A stretch of DNA of 64,000 nucleotides from Drechmeria coniospora. Its lineage: Eukaryota > Ascomycota > Sordariomycetes > Hypocreales > Ophiocordycipitaceae. A model generated the notes under the pieces. The model saw only the letters and a list, made by a program, of their open reading frames with translations, ran no database searches and had not been told where the DNA came from. The stretch spans positions 4,103,157 through 4,167,156 of the forward strand of contig NC_054391.1 of NCBI RefSeq assembly GCF_001625195.1, given 5' to 3'. The position numbers and the translations under genes are program-made. Positions 44,677-55,938 of the stretch are shown in pieces (the stretch's first letter is position 1; every line of letters begins with the position of its first letter).

Positions 44677-44694
44677 GTACTCCGTACTCCGTAC
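44677..44694. repeat. Overlapping GTACTCCGTAC words
   Basis: Two copies of GTACTCCGTAC share their central GTAC (44677-44687 and 44684-44694), the reverse-complement form of the word clustered at 38613. Further partial copies occur within 100 bp (around 44495 and 44740). Confidence 0.85.
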
Positions 44695-46004
44695 TAGGTA
44701 CCTAGTAGTTACTTGCACTTGTACTTGTACTGTACTTACGTACTCCGTATAATACCAACTGATACAGAAGTGAGTACAGTACATGCTCGTGTACAAAGAA
44801 AACCGCGTGCACTGCAAGTATTGTAGGTGTGCAAGTACAAGTACTGTAAGGAATCACTCCGTGCACTTACGAGCACATACACTTACTAGTATGCAACAGG
44901 TACAGTACTCTACTACACCCACAAGTATACCATACAGGGCTACAAGTACGCCTACAGTACAGTACATCGAACACGAGACATGGAAGCGAGGGCGATCGTT
45001 TCAGCGAAACGAAGCCTGACGCAAGTCGTTTGGACCGCTGCCAGCCAGGCGGCAAGTTCGGACATGGTCGGCAATGGCCAGCGACAAGACCGGGAAGCTA
45101 CCCGTCGGTCAGGACAACGCATGGTCGTATCCGGCTTTCCGGCCTCGTCGGCAAGGCAATCGGCAAGGGCCATTGGCTCGACGGTATGGTGGTGCAGAGT
45201 TCGTCGTTGGACTCGTCATGTAGCCAGCTTGTCCGCTCGCTTCGTCGCCTGTGGATTTGACATGTTGGCCTCGCCGAGATTAAGCTTCGAATACTTCAAG
45301 TAGTTCGGAGCAGGGTACATGTACAGTACTCACGTACGCCCTTAGTGTACAGTACTGCAAGTACATGCACTGTACGCAGGTAAGCGAGCACCTACAGCAC
45401 ATGTACAGTGCACCGGTACTGTAGGTACTAGTACCTATGACCACTAGGAACGTCGTACCCTATCACTCCGCACTGGGTAAGTATCTGTGTTGCGCCGTGA
45501 GTAAGTACCTACTTACATCAATGCTTGTAATTATCCAGCTCTGCATTTTCGTACCCCCCAGTGTACAGCCACAGAGCGGTGGGGTGCAATGTGCCGAGTG
45601 AGACACGGCCGTGACGTAACAGAACAGACGGCTCGTGGAGGGGGAGGCCGCCTAGCTGGGATGAAGGAGGGAGGGGCTCCAAACACGTTGCCATGTGAGC
45701 TCAGCCAAGTACGGTAGCCGTACTAATATGTGCACGCAATACAGTAGGTATTGTACAGCAGACAAGTACATGCTTGCCTGGTTCCATGTACACCTCCAGG
45801 TACGCGAGGTGTAGGTGTACAAACTCGCAACATGACCGGTACACGCCGTCTCGCCGCCTCGTCTCGTCGGTGCTGAAGCAGACATCTGCTAGCGCATGAT
45901 TGCGCACCCGTAATCCCCGGATCGGGGAGGGTGCCCATCTCTGGATGAGGAGATATCCAAGGACCGCCTGCTGGCTATTAGTTTCCTCTAGTTCCTGCTC
46001 GAGG

Positions 46005-46010
46005 TATATA
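46005..46010 (+). promoter_or_regulatory. TATA box of the small hydrophilic protein gene
   Basis: TATATA lies 98 bp upstream of the ATG at 46108, followed by a C-rich leader. Spacing suits a transcription start roughly 40-60 bp before the coding region. TATA promoters are typical of highly inducible fungal genes. Confidence 0.6.
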
Positions 46011-46107
46011 GCTTGCACTTCCCCGCCGCCTGCCGTCCGGCCCTGCCTGCACACTCCCGCATCATCCTTCCCCTCCCCCAGCCTGCACAACACACCCGAT
46101 CGTCAAC

Positions 46108-46637
46108 ATGGATTTCCTCAAGAAGGCCTCCGAGGGCCTCAAGCAAACGTCTGGCGAGAACAAGCCCGCCGAGGGACAACCCCCCGCCGAGGGCCAGCCT
46201 CCCGCCGAGGGCCAGCAGCAGCCCCCTGCCGAAGGCGACAAGGAGGACTACGTTGACAAGGGTGAGCACCGAGCCCTTCTTCCCATACCCTCATGGTGCA
46301 CGCACACACGCGCATGCGCGTGCAGATGCCCGTACACACGTGCGCCAGCACAGTCATGGTGAGCGCTGGCTGACAACCCTACGCAGCGTTCGGCATGGCC
46401 GCCAAAAAGGCCGGTTACAACCTTGATCGCGGCACGCAGGAGAAGATCACCGACGGCGCCCGCGCCGCCTACGAGAAGGCCTCGGGGTAAGTGACGACGA
46501 ATCCGACGCACCTGAGCATCTCTGTACACGATTCGTACGGGGCGCTCAAGCCCACCCACGCGCAGCACGCACGCATGCTTCCCGTTCGGCGCTGACAGCG
46601 GTGCAGAAGCAAGATTGACGCCAAGTACTCCAACTAG
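46108..46637 (+). CDS. Small hydrophilic fungal protein, stress-type
   Basis: Three exons: 46108-46261, 46387-46486 and a 31-nt last exon 46607-46637, giving 94 aa. It starts MDFLKKASEGLKQTSGE, then has four degenerate PAEGQP repeats (about residues 19-42). A conserved C-terminal block follows: DKAFGMAAKKAGYNLDR, then QEKITDGARAAYEK and SGSKIDAKYSN. Similar small, charged, cysteine-free proteins occur widely in filamentous ascomycetes, often stress- or stationary-phase-induced. I know of no defined biochemical function. Introns of 125 and 120 nt are GT...AG and are longer than the exons they separate. A TATA box precedes the gene. Confidence 0.85.
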
Positions 46638-48210
46638 ACGAGTCGTTGCGAAAGAGTTGGACGGTAATTGTCCGGGTACGAATCATGCCGAGCTCGTATG
46701 CAACATGCAGATACACGAGCCCGTAGCTAGATACCACATAACCTTGATCGACTTTCTTGTCAGCTTCCGAATCCCTTACTCCCGCCATTGGCCAGCGTCG
46801 CCGATCGATGCGTGATCCCTGCTCTCCGTATTCGTTGTTCTACACCCACTCCGTACATGCATCCATCACCCAAGTACCAGGCCGATGGGTAGAGATATTG
46901 CCCGTGACGGCAAAGTGTCAATGTACAAACCAACAATGCATGTTTCGCGGCTGTCCGTACGGAGCGGCGTCGGTGCATGAAACGTATGAACGTGTTGGAT
47001 GGATAGCTGCGCGCAGTAGTCCATGTTGTCGCCACCAATTGTCGCCATGGGACAGACACGATTCATCCATCGTGCCGTTATCATTCCCCCATCAGCGGCA
47101 GATGCAGAATGAAGCAAGTGCCCAGAACGGCATGAATCGTGGCCACGCCTGCTCGACCGTTGAATGGGCTTGTCCCTCCCCATCCTATATCCTATCCTGT
47201 ATTGTATTCTGCATTGTATGCTGCGCTGCCATCTGTATTGTATTCTGTATTACTCGTCCATTTTCTGAGAACACCTTGTCAGGTGTACTCAACGTGTTGT
47301 ACTTGCACTTGCACTGTACGTTCTCTACACGTACAAGTAACACATTGCACGTACTGTATGTACAGTACATGTCCACAAAGTGCAAGTATTAGTACACGTT
47401 GATATTTGCAAGCACCGAATTAATTTATTTGCAAGCACCGAATTAATTTATGTACAGTAAGTACTTGGTATACTACACCACGTACTAACATGTGTACTTG
47501 TATCCGTACTCCCTACTTACATGTACTTACTAACGCAGTGGTTGTTTGGTGGTCCGTCGGCCCGGCTAATGTTAGCGCCGGCTTCGTTGGGGCGCTGGCC
47601 TGGCAACTCGTCAATAGCGACGCCAACTCTACGTGCGCATGTACACCTGTTAGGCTGAGGCGCCGCTCGAGTACGTGCTTGCAAACACGTATACAAACAA
47701 CCATCCGTTAGCGCCAAACATACATGGTGTCTGCACCGCAACTTTGGGTACAAACGCACGTCAATGTCTAATGTACAGCGAGCGGGGTCTGCCAAGGTAG
47801 CCGGGGAGATCGCGCCGCTAGTGCTCCGCCCCTGCTACCGAGCACTAACAGTCCACCTACAAACACTAACCGCTGATGTTGTTTTAGGGGCCTGCTGCTC
47901 TCCATCACAGCACCTGCCCTTCAGCGTGCACCGCTCGCCGAGACTTTCGTTGCCCGCAGGTACGAGCCAAAGCGCATCACGACCAAGAATGCTTCCAACA
48001 CCGCCATTCACCCCCCCGACGAGCACCCCTATTGTTCCCGCATTCCCTGCCGACTCGCTCTCTACCCAGCAAGCACCTTGAACGCGCCGCCAACGCCACT
48101 CTGGAGCATATTCGTACGACTGTAAGATTCTCAGCACGGGCGGCAAGGATAGCACCTGATCGGATCCCTGCCTCGCCTTCGACGCACCGATCTGGTCTTC
48201 AAGATGCGTC
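46638..48210. other. Intergenic, small hydrophilic protein gene to the ApsB-like gene
   Basis: No gene is supported. It contains a 23-bp perfect tandem duplication (47405-47450), GTAC words and, from about 48,000, GC-rich sequence that is probably the 5' leader of the large coiled-coil gene. Confidence 0.6.
47405..47450. repeat. Perfect 23-bp tandem duplication
   Basis: Two identical adjacent copies of a 23-bp unit beginning TTTGCAAGCACCGAATTAAT, at 47405-47427 and 47428-47450. Absence of differences implies a recent event. Confidence 0.92.
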
Positions 48211-51200
48211 ATGGCCACCGATGAGGCTCACGGCAATCTTCCCCCCTCGCAACCGCCCACGCTGACGCGCGCCGCGGCCATGGATCTGCCCCGTGACCCC
48301 GACGTGCCGCTGACGGTGCATGACGACGCCGACGACGATGCTTCCTCCAGCCTGCTTCCTCGAGGCGAGCCGGAACCCCTGCCTCGGCGGGACGCGGGAG
48401 GCGCCGAGTCGAGCTTCGTCGACGCGACAGTCGCCGACCAGACCAGAGGGCCGGACGAGACGATGACGGAGGAGGATGTCCACCGGCACTTCAACGACGT
48501 CGAGTCGAGCTTCCTCCCCCGCCTGTCACCCATCCCCACCGGCTCGACCAACGGCGTAGGGGGCCTCGACGACACCTATCTCTTCGATTCACCCTCCAAG
48601 GCGAAACGCCAAGGCGACGAGCCGGAGAACTCGACCGTGAGCCGCATCACGGAGACGCTCGAGACGCTAGACTCGTCCCCGACAGCCGCCGCCGCGGCGC
48701 GCACCATATCCCGCGTCGTTGGCCTGTCAAAATCCGCCCCCCCCAAGGATGATGCCGCCGACTTCTACGCCGACGGCGATCAAGACGAGCCCGCATCTCC
48801 CTGCTTCTCCGTCGCCGACGACCCATCCTCGTCCCAAGCCCCGGAGACGATGGATGCTGCCGACACTTCGGGCCACTCGCTCCGCGCGGGCAAGCGATCC
48901 AAGTACCTTCGCACGAGCCGCTTCGGCAGCCAGCGTTCCTCGACCTCGTCCTTTGCCACGAACCCCGAGTCCATCGACGGCAGCGACGCGACCGTCGGCT
49001 TGGGCCTCGACTACGCACTTCGCTCCGGCGCCTTGGGCCTGCCCCGGGTTCCGAGCGCCCTTCACCCTCGGTCCATCAGCTTCGGCAGCATCGTCTCCGG
49101 CATCCACCTTGACGAACCGGACACGCCATCCACGCCTCACCTCGAGCCGCTCGCTGAGATCGACAGCCCTCCCCAGTCCCGCCCCGGCCAGCTGAGCACG
49201 CCCAAGGCTTCCAAGGAGAACCTCAACGCGCCCACCGACACCGTCATCGCCCAGCATGTTAGGGACGTGCACGTGCCCGAGTCGCTGGCGAAGGAGTACA
49301 AGGCCAAGAACGGGCTCCACACGCCGCGCCGGCAGACGAGCACGACCGCCGGCACCGCCACGACGAACCGGACGAGCCGGAACCTGACCCTCAAGGAGCA
49401 GAGCAGCAACATCGAGCGGCTGTCCAAGGAGAATTTCGACCTGAAGCTCAAGGTCATGTTTCTCAGCGACCGGCTCGACAAGCTCTCGGAGGAGGGCGTC
49501 AAGGAGATGATATCGGAAAACGTCAACCTCAAGACGAGCCTTGCCGTCCTGCAGCGCGACAACAAAATTCTGCGAAAACGAGTCAAGGAGCTCGAGCGGC
49601 AGGCCAGGGAGGAGGAAGACCGGCCGAGCACGGCCCGCAGTGCCGTCTCGTCCTTCGATCAGGCGGCCAAGGTGGCCGACGGCGAGGCGGAAGAGCGAGA
49701 GGTGGAGCTCGTCTACCTGCGCGAGCGCGTCGAGGAGTATGCCGCCGAAATCGAGAGGCTGCAGAGCGAGGGCGCCCACCAGGAAGGTGAGAAGCGCAAG
49801 CTCGCCGAGCTCGTCAGGACGCTCGGCGAGCGAAACGGGGAGAATGTCAGTCACCAGGAGGAGGCCGACGTCTGGAAGGACCTGCTCGAGCAGGAGACGG
49901 CCCGCAGGGAGCAGGCCGACGAGGACAACAGGAACCTTCGCGACGAGCTCTTTCAGCTGAAGCGAGAGAGCACCGGTGCCATGCACCACACGACCAACAT
50001 TTACAACATCACCAAGAAGGACCGAGCGCGAGCGCGAGCGCTGACCGCATCGTCCGGCCGTCCCACCGACGGCCATGCCAGCGACGCCGAGGCATCCAGC
50101 GCCAACCTCAGCGGAGGCACGACCCTCGTCGACGAGCTGCGACGCGAGAGCGAACTTTTGCGGCACGAGAATGCGGAGCTGCGTCGCGAGGTGGGCGCCC
50201 AGACGTCGATGCTGACGTCGAGGAATCGCGAAAAAGATCGCCTCTACCTCGAGATTGAGGAGCTCAAGATGGCCCAGCGCCGCGGAGGCCTGCTTGCCTC
50301 CAACCTCGACAGCATCCTCGAGCGATCCGTCTCGCGCGCCGGACGCGAGCGTTCCCACTCTCGAGGCAGCGGCCGCACCATGCTGACGGCCGAGGAGGAC
50401 GCCGAGCGAGACGAGCTCGAGAACAGGCTGGCCGAGGTGCGCGACAAGCTCAACGAGGCGAGGCTGCAGAACCAGGAGCTGCAGCAGGAGCTCGAGGCTT
50501 GCATGGAGGACTTCGAGTCCGCCGTCGAGGCCAAGCGGACGGCCGAGGAGGCGGCGACGACGGTGCAGCAGGATTTTGACACGGCCATGAACGACCTCGT
50601 CGCCTTGCAGGCGGAGCGCGACGAGGCCCTGCGAGAGCAGGCGGAGATGGAGAACGAGTTTGAGGCCCTTCGGCGCGAAGCCCAGGGGGAGATCGAATCT
50701 CTCGAGGCCGAGGCCGACCTGCGCAACGAGGCGGTGCAGCGCCTCCAGGCGGACTTGAGGGACCGCTCCGAGAACTTCGACGGCTTGCAGCAAGAGATGC
50801 GGAAGATGAGCGAGGCCCTCGTGCGGCTCGAAGACGAGCAGGACGACAAGATGCGCCGCATCCAGCAGCTCGAGGAGGAGCTCGAGTCGTCCAACGGCGA
50901 GCTCGAGGCGCTCGAGCGGAAGCTCATGGAGGCCAGCGACAAGAACCAGCGGCTGACGGTCCAGCAGGAGTCGTCCCAGGGCGAGATCGCCTTCCTGCGC
51001 GAGGAGCAGGAGGTCGACAAGGTACGCATCGGGGATCTCGAGGCCGCGCTGGCCAACACGGAGCAGAGCGTGCGCGAGGAGAAGGACCGAGCGAGGGAGC
51101 TCGACGACCGGCTGCGGCGGGAGCGCGTGCAGAGGGAGTTGGTGGCGGACAAGGAAAAGGAAGAAGTGCAGCAGTTCCTCAACGAGCTGAACCGCGAAGC

Positions 51201-52604
51201 GTCCATGGCCAAGGACGAGGTGAGGCGGCTGCGTAAGAGCTTGTCGTCTCGCGAGGTCGAGGCTACGGAGTGGAAGGAGAGGCTGATCGAGCTGGAGAAC
51301 AATCTTCGAGAGGCCCTCGGCGATCTCAGCGGCACCCGTTCGTCGCTCCTCAAGGTAGGCTCGTGCTCGTCCCCCTCGCGTCCCGTCGTCGGTGCTGACT
51401 CTTCCCCCAGTCCATAGCCAAGATGCAGCGCGAGCTCGAGAATACGGTGCGGGAGCTCGACACGACAAGGGCGTCCCTGACGGAGAAGGACCACATCATC
51501 AAGCAGCGCGATGCCCTGCTCGAGTCTCACGCGCTCGAGAGTCGCAGGGTGGCCGAGCTGCTCGACAAGGAGCGGGTGGCGCACCGGAATACGAAGTCGC
51601 AGTTTGACACGTTCCAGAACAATCACCATCACCTCTCGCAGACGGCGAGCACTCAGGACGTCAGGATCTCCGAGCTCGAGAGCACGAGGAGCCAGGATCG
51701 GAGGAAGCTCGCGGCCCTGGAGCAGTCGACCCGCGAGCAGCTGACGGAGAGGAACGAGCTGCTGCTGAGGCTCTGGCACAGGCTGGGCGCCCTGTGCGGG
51801 CGCGAGTGGCTCAACGGCCACACGCTCGTCGACCGGCAGGCGGTGCCGTCGATGGAGGTCGTCGCCACCCGCCTGCCCGGCTTTTCCAAGAACCTGCTCG
51901 GGGCCGTCAAGACGATCGAGGGCTTGTTCGTATCCTTCCAGACCAAGATCAAGGCCGTCGAGCGGGACCTGCAGCGGGAATACCAGTCGTTGGAGAGCAA
52001 CCTCGAGGTCCGAACGAAGAAGCTCGACCGGCTGGAGCTGATGGTGCGAAACTCGATCGCATCGCGGCGCACGGGGACGCAGGATGGCAAGGACCGGGTG
52101 CAGCAGCTCGAGGACGCGTACCGCCAGCTCAAGCAGGAAAACGCCAGCCTCCGCAGCGCCAAGGAGGCCCGCAGCAAGGGCTCTCGGTCGAGCACGGACG
52201 GCACTCTGACGTACGCCGCCGGAGGTTCGCCCTCGCCCTCGGTCCCGCGTGGACCAGGAGATCGCGACAGGAGCCGCGGTTCTCGCCAGGACCGGAGCAG
52301 CAGGACCGCGGGCTCTGCTTCGTCCGCCACGGCCACGGCGATCCCGAGGCCGGCGACGAGCAACGGCAGCATCGGCAGCGGTGGCATGGACGTGGCATTG
52401 GCTGGCGACGCGGGCGCGAGCAACAACAACAGCAGCGACAACCGATGGCTGTTTAGGCTGCGAGACATGGAGTACAAGCTGAAGATGGAGCGCGAGGGCC
52501 GCAACCAGGACCGACAGGCTGCGAGACAGCGGCTCGGCGGCCTCGAGCTAGAGAACCGCGACTTGCGGGACAGGATGAGGCGGACCAATTCGCAGGCTGA
52601 CTAG
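48211..52604 (+). CDS. apsB: Microtubule-organising coiled-coil protein (ApsB/Mto1-like)
   Basis: Two exons (48211-51354 and 51411-52604) encode 1,445 aa. The N-terminal 390 residues are disordered and Ser/Pro/Asp-rich. A centrosomin N-terminal motif (Cnn_1N) lies around 393-460: LSKENFDLKLKVMFLSDRLD, then ENVNLKTSLAVLQRDNKILR. In Mto1, ApsB and centrosomin this region recruits the gamma-tubulin complex. Long coiled coil follows, rich in Glu, Leu and Arg heptads, to about 1,290. After a Ser/Gly-rich linker, the C-terminus has WLFRLRDMEYKLKMEREGRN, resembling the MASC targeting motif of Mto1 and Spc110. It probably nucleates microtubules at spindle-pole-body outer plaques and septal MTOCs. The intron is 56 nt. 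Neighbouring genes do not hint at function. Confidence 0.9.
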
Positions 52605-52982
52605 AGGCTGCTTCTGCCGCTTCTGCTGCTTCTGCTACTGGGCTGGTTGGCAGCAGGTGTGGTTGGGGTTGTACGTATATGATTATCGCAAGCCCGAGAC
52701 GGGGGGTTGTGTACGAACCGGTGTCCACTTTCTTGTACACGATGCACATCATGGCTATTATCGAGCGGTTGCGGTCGCAGTTGCGTCCGCGGTTGGAGTG
52801 CAAAAACGGAGGCATGGCGGGTCAACTTTATTTTCATTATTCTATTATTTTTGGGTATGGACGGCGCCCAAGCAGTCACGAATCAACGCGGGACGATTGT
52901 CATTGTATTTGCGAATGATGAAAGGTCACCTCTTCGTGTCACGCGTGATTGTATTTGCTTGAAGCCATCGGCACATGGCCGC
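52605..52982. other. Convergent 3' region between the ApsB-like gene and aldolase
   Basis: This 378-bp spacer contains an AT-rich patch (52826-52856). On the minus strand this gives an AATAAA for the aldolase transcript. Confidence 0.65.
52827..52832 (-). terminator. Probable polyadenylation signal of the aldolase gene
   Basis: TTTATT on + reads AATAAA on -, about 150 nt past the aldolase stop codon and inside the AT-rich patch between convergent genes. Confidence 0.45.
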
Positions 52983-53753
52983 CTACTGGCTCTGAACGGC
53001 CATCTCTTTGATCTGGACCTCGACCTCGGTCTCTCCTATGCCTCTCGTCTTGGCCTCATCCATGATGGCCTGGGTAGCGCTGGCACCGACCCTCGTGACG
53101 CCGAGGCTCATTACGTACAATAGGTCGTCGAGCGTCCTCACGCCGCCGGCAGCCTTGATCTGCACGGCGGCACCGGCATGCTGCCTCATGAGCTTCAGGT
53201 GGGGGACAGTGGCGCCCTGATAGCTATACATGCCATTGGGCTGCTTGACGAAACCATAACCGGTGCTCGTCTTGACGAAGGCGACATTGTGTTTTGTGCA
53301 GATCTCGCAGAGGCGGATGATGTGCTCGTCCTGCAGGTAGTCGTTCTCGAAGATGACTTTGAGAGCGGCACTTCGTGAGGCGACGAGTCGGGCGAGGGCT
53401 TCGATCTCTTGCTCGACGTAGTCCCACTGACCGCCAAGGACTTTGGCGACGTTGACGACGACATCAATCTCCGCGGCGCCGGCGTCAAGGGCTTCACGGG
53501 TCTCGGCGAGCTTGATGTTTTGGGTGCTGTTGCCGTGGGGGAAACCAACGACAGAGCAGACGAGGACAGAGGAGCCGGCGAGGAGGCGGGCGGCGTCGGG
53601 CACGGAGTAGGGCTTGACGCAGGCGGCTGCGAGTTTGAGATTGCGTGCGAAGACGAGTCCGGCTGTGATGTCATCGTCGGTGAGGGTGGGGTGCAGCAGG
53701 GAGTGGTCGATGAGCTTGGCGATCTGGGGGAGTGAGACTGTGACGGTAGGCAT
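52983..53753 (-). CDS. Deoxyribose-phosphate aldolase
   Basis: Single exon, 256 aa from MPTVTVSLPQIAKLIDHSLL. TIM-barrel class I aldolase (DeoC family). It has CVKPYSVPDA and VCSVVGFPHGNS; the aspartate in EIDVVVNVAKVLGG near 96; the Schiff-base lysine in FVKTSTGYGF near 164; and the second lysine in QIKAAGGVRT near 199. It cleaves 2-deoxyribose-5-phosphate to acetaldehyde and glyceraldehyde-3-phosphate in deoxynucleoside catabolism. The frame is open upstream to an ATG at 53897, adding 48 hydrophobic residues from a low-complexity GAGATTGAGAA-rich stretch; I regard that as leader, since MPTVTV aligns with the family start. Confidence 0.95.
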   Translation of the reverse strand: MPTVTVSLPQIAKLIDHSLLHPTLTDDDITAGLVFARNLKLAAACVKPYSVPDAARLLAGSSVLVCSVVGFPHGNSTQNIKLAETREALDAGAAEIDVVVNVAKVLGGQWDYVEQEIEALARLVASRSAALKVIFENDYLQDEHIIRLCEICTKHNVAFVKTSTGYGFVKQPNGMYSYQGATVPHLKLMRQHAGAAVQIKAAGGVRTLDDLLYVMSLGVTRVGASATQAIMDEAKTRGIGETEVEVQIKEMAVQSQ

Positions 53754-54269
53754 GGTGGCGGCAGGCGGTGATGCTGATACACTGAGTGTTGATGAGCTGG
53801 TGATGGTGATGGAGATGAGATTGAGAACGAGGTTGAGAATAAGGATGAGAACAAGGGTGAGATTGAAAATGGGGCCGGAGATGCGGGAGGGCCTCAAGGC
53901 TAAAAAAAAAAGGCTTCAAGACTTCAGGGGCTGGAGAGGTAGTCGCTCATGATCCTGCCGAGCGGGGGAAACGGTGGTGGTGTAAGTCAACTGGCGTACG
54001 ATGCATCAGATGGTTCGCAGCCGTTGCATCCACGAATAGGAGCTGCGTGACGCGGTGGCGGTTTGGTGGCGAGGCGTGGTGAGAGCTGTGTGTGCGGACT
54101 TCCCAAAGCGGAAGCCCCGCTGGCCGACTTACACAACGACCGGCCAAATCCTATAAACATCACGAACAATCCCCTCCCCTCCACGGCTGCCATGTCATCC
54201 ATGTGACGCTGTTTGGCAATTGAAATCATCTTGTTGGTGTTCCAGTCCAGTCGCTTTTCCATTCACAAG
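53754..54269. other. Divergent promoter region, aldolase and DUF1479 gene
   Basis: About 516 bp between divergent start codons. It contains a GAGATTGAGAA-type simple stretch (53815-53880) next to the aldolase and a less structured half near the oxygenase gene. It may serve as a shared promoter. Confidence 0.6.
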
Positions 54270-55938
54270 ATGCGTCAGACAGTGGCCAAGCTATCGCGGA
54301 GCGTGCCGACCCTCAGCAGGCCGGCCTCCATGGCAGCCGGGGCGCACCACATATCCAGCAAGAAGGAAGGCAGTATTGCCGATGCCTTCGTGTCGCTGTC
54401 CGGTGCCGAGCGGCCGCCGCTGCCGGACAGGTTCCGCGAGCTCAAGTGTGAGCTCGTTCGGGGCCGCGAGAAGGACATTGTCGACAGCTGGTGCCGGCTC
54501 CTGAAGCAGCTGAGGGCGGAGAACGATGTCATCCGCCGGAAGGGATCGAACGTCATCCCGCAGCTCGAGTTTGCCAACCTCGAGGCGGACTGCGAAACGC
54601 TCAAGGGAGAGCTGAAGAAGCGAGGCGCCGTCGTCGTCAGGGGCGTCATCCCCGAGGACGAGGCGCGCGCGTACAAGGACGAGGTGGAGGCGTACGTGAG
54701 GGAGAACCCGCACACTCGAGGTACGTAAGTCCTGAGCACGGCAAGTCAACGACGACCCGTCGGCGGCTCCTGATGCGTATCGCACGGCATGGCTGATTCT
54801 GGATAGCCTTCCCGCCTCATGACCCCCAAGTGTATGAGCTGTATTGGTCGGCGCCCCAGCTCAAGGCGCGTTCGCACCCGTCCCTCCTCCGGGTGCAGCG
54901 CCAGCTCATGGCTTCCCTCTGGCACGCATCATCGCCGGAAGCGCAAGTGTCGCTCGCCAACCCGCTGACGTACGCCGACCGGCTGCGAATTCGCCAGCCC
55001 GGCGATGCAACCTTTGCCTTGGGCCCGCACATGGACGGCGGCAGCGTCGAGAGGTGGGAGCGGCAGGGCTATGGCCGCGGCGGCGTCTACGACCGCATTT
55101 TCGCCGGCGACTGGGAGGGTTACGACCCTTGGGACGCGAGCGGGCGGGTCGCCGCCGTCAACAACCTCTACGACGGCCTCGGCGCATGCTCCATGTTCCG
55201 CACGTGGCAGGGCTGGCTGAGTATGAGCCACACGCGCGCGGGCGAGGGTACGCTGCTGGTGAACCCGCTCATGCACCTGGCCACGGCGTACGTCCTCTTG
55301 CGGCCCTTTTTCGAACCGCTCGTCTCGAAGGCTGCCGGCAAGGGGCGGTTCTTGGACGAGGAAAACTGGAAGTTCACCGGCGAGGCAGGCATGACCAGCG
55401 AGCTGCCAGGCGCATCTATGGGCCACGGCCAGGAGCTGACGGAGGAGCTGCATCCCCACCTCGAGCTGGAGACGACCATGGTGCACATGCCGCCAATCCG
55501 GCCCGGAGACTTTGTGGCCTGGCACTGCGATAGTGAGTTGTCTTCCATTTCCCACCGACGCGGCGTGGCAGGATTAGACGCAGGGTGCTGCACGGCGGAC
55601 GCTAACAGTCGTCAGCCATTCACTCGGTCGACAAACGGCACGCAGGGGCCTCCGACTCGAGCGTCATGTACATTCCCGTGTGCCCCGTGACGGACATCAA
55701 CGCCGCATACCTCGCCCGTCAGCGGGCGGCGTTTAGGGACGGCACGCCGGGACCCGACTTCCCCGGTGGAGAGGGCGAAGCACGTCACGTCGGCCGCCCG
55801 ACCGAGGATGTGCTACGACGTTGGGCGGGCAGCGGCGGGCGGCAGGCCTTTGGGCTCGAGAGCCTGGCTGTGCGTGGACAGGCGTTGGCCGGAGAGCGTT
55901 CGGTTGTCGAGAGGGCGAATGCTATCCTGGGTTTTTGA
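54270..55938 (+). CDS. DUF1479 family Fe(II)/2-oxoglutarate oxygenase-like protein
   Basis: Three exons: 54270-54720, 54807-55532 and 55616-55938, giving 499 aa. The family (bacterial YbiU-like) has a double-stranded beta-helix fold of the Fe(II)/2OG type. A candidate metal pair is the His and Asp of LGPHMDGGSVERW near 224; the distal His is in HCDTIHSVDKRH near 394, split by intron 2. KKRGAVVVRGVIPEDEARAY precedes the core. The N-terminus MRQTVAKLSRSVPTLSRPAS is basic and Ser-rich without acids, resembling a mitochondrial presequence. Substrate is unknown. Introns of 86 and 83 nt are GT...AG. It is divergently oriented to the aldolase gene. Confidence 0.92.

Larger units (their letters stand above)
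43596..46107. other. Intergenic, membrane protein gene to the small hydrophilic protein gene
   Basis: About 2.5 kb without a supportable gene. It contains an AATC-type simple repeat (43938-43985), overlapping GTACTCCGTAC words at 44677-44694 and dense GTAC words through 45,480. The right end is the promoter of the next gene, with a TATA box at 46005. Confidence 0.6.

Noticed and set aside
48727..51468. Very long minus-strand frames (over 900 codons) opposite the ApsB-like gene
   Set aside because: They mirror GC-rich, stop-poor coiled-coil codons on the plus strand; leucine-rich content is the shadow of Glu/Lys/Gln codons.
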